A stretch of DNA of 64,000 bases from Arthrobacter sp. Marseille-P9274 (GTDB lineage: Bacteria > Actinomycetota > Actinomycetes > Actinomycetales > Micrococcaceae). The first letter of the stretch is position 1, and the number at the start of each line of letters is the position of its first letter. The DNA is taken from positions 1,586,033 through 1,650,032 of the forward strand of contig NZ_CAMPOV010000001.1 in the NCBI RefSeq assembly GCF_946892675.1, given 5' to 3'. The position numbers and the translations under genes are program-made. The notes below the pieces were generated by a model. It worked only from the letters and a program-made list of their open reading frames with translations, was not told the origin of the DNA and ran no database searches. Positions 63,780-64,000 of the stretch are shown here, piece by piece.

Positions 63780-64000
63780 ATGGCAGAGAACGACGACGGC
63801 AACGAGGTGTTCCTGTCCGTTGCACAGGTTGCAGCCCGACTGAACGTCTCGAAAATGACGATCTACCGTATGGTCCATACCGGCGAAATGCCCGCTGTGC
63901 TCATCGGGCACACCTACCGGGTCCGGGAAACGGCCCTGGCGCAGTATCTCGAACACGGCCTGATCGCGGCCAAGGCCGCCTGCCCCGTGATCAGCGAATC
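63780..64000 (+). CDS. Excisionase/BldC-type helix-turn-helix protein (runs off window)
   Basis: The frame is open for 73 codons to the window end. It reads FLSVAQVAARLNVSKMTIYR, then VHTGEMPAVLIGHTYRVRE, the MerR-like 'excisionase' winged helix found in BldC, AlpA and phage Xis. GGGGA lies 8 bases upstream of ATG 63780. Whether it is a chromosomal regulator or an element excisionase cannot be decided because the C-terminal part is cut off. Confidence 0.75.
   Translation, partial: MAENDDGNEVFLSVAQVAARLNVSKMTIYRMVHTGEMPAVLIGHTYRVRETALAQYLEHGLIAAKAACPVISE

Noticed and set aside
1-64000. tRNA, rRNA or CRISPR arrays
   Set aside because: None was recognised in any intergenic region; a tRNAscan or CRISPR search would settle it.

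Overview
The window is high-GC actinobacterial chromosome. It looks like a member of the Micrococcaceae (Arthrobacter and relatives): it carries mycothiol-dependent enzymes, a bifunctional LysX, the MurT/GatD pair, DnaE2, SHOCT/DUF3040/DUF7144-type small proteins, and the conserved relA-secFD-yajC-ruvBAC-yebC-pdxT block. The genus is an inference from gene content and order. No rRNA, tRNA or CRISPR array was recognised.

Positions 1-26.7 kb are mostly core genome. In order: the 5' end of hisS, a membrane-anchored cyclophilin, a DUF349 protein, an AbiEi-like protein, then a long minus-strand run of tightly packed housekeeping genes (relA, secF, secD, yajC, ruvB, ruvA, ruvC, yebC, pdxT). Several of these overlap at TGATG junctions. 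A plus-strand murT-gatD pair (probably leaderless), a CapA-like lipoprotein and three small membrane or stress-type proteins sit between pdxT and pdxS. Then come pgsA, a HIT protein and thrS. The PIM acyltransferase and mannosyltransferase genes that follow pgsA in mycobacteria are absent. A two-gene SOS unit (DUF6504-dnaE2) follows, with a LexA-type palindrome exactly inside its promoter spacer.

Positions 26.9-48.7 kb hold a secreted FG-GAP repeat protein, a VOC protein, a SRAP protein, and a mycothiol redox/formaldehyde group (mycoredoxin, S-(hydroxymethyl)mycothiol dehydrogenase, MBL hydrolase). They continue with LysX plus a lipoate-ligase-like protein and DUF427, an RNase Z, and a LuxR regulator with a PQ-loop protein and a methyltransferase. 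A c-di-AMP (ydaO/yuaA) riboswitch lies ahead of an unrecognised Ala/Pro/Thr-rich surface protein. A secreted endonuclease-like protein, a SulP transporter and a cation/proton antiporter complete the stretch.

Positions 48.7-64 kb are accessory. The boundary is a decayed MFS transporter fused to a truncated serine recombinase. Next is a divergent, GntR-controlled catabolic cluster: BCCT transporter and SnoaL-flavin reductase fusion on one side; GntR, two DUF1185 paralogues, alpha/beta hydrolase, aldehyde dehydrogenase, tautomerase and LLM flavin monooxygenase on the other. Its parts make a coherent but unassigned two-component monooxygenase pathway, probably for a small (perhaps quaternary-ammonium or amino-acid-derived) compound. 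It is the best candidate here for an undescribed system. Beyond it are a broken RraA homologue, a universal stress protein, a GntP permease, a shrunken relic of the adjacent membrane acyltransferase-like gene, degenerate structured intergenic repeats, a DUF3040 protein and the start of an excisionase-type HTH protein.
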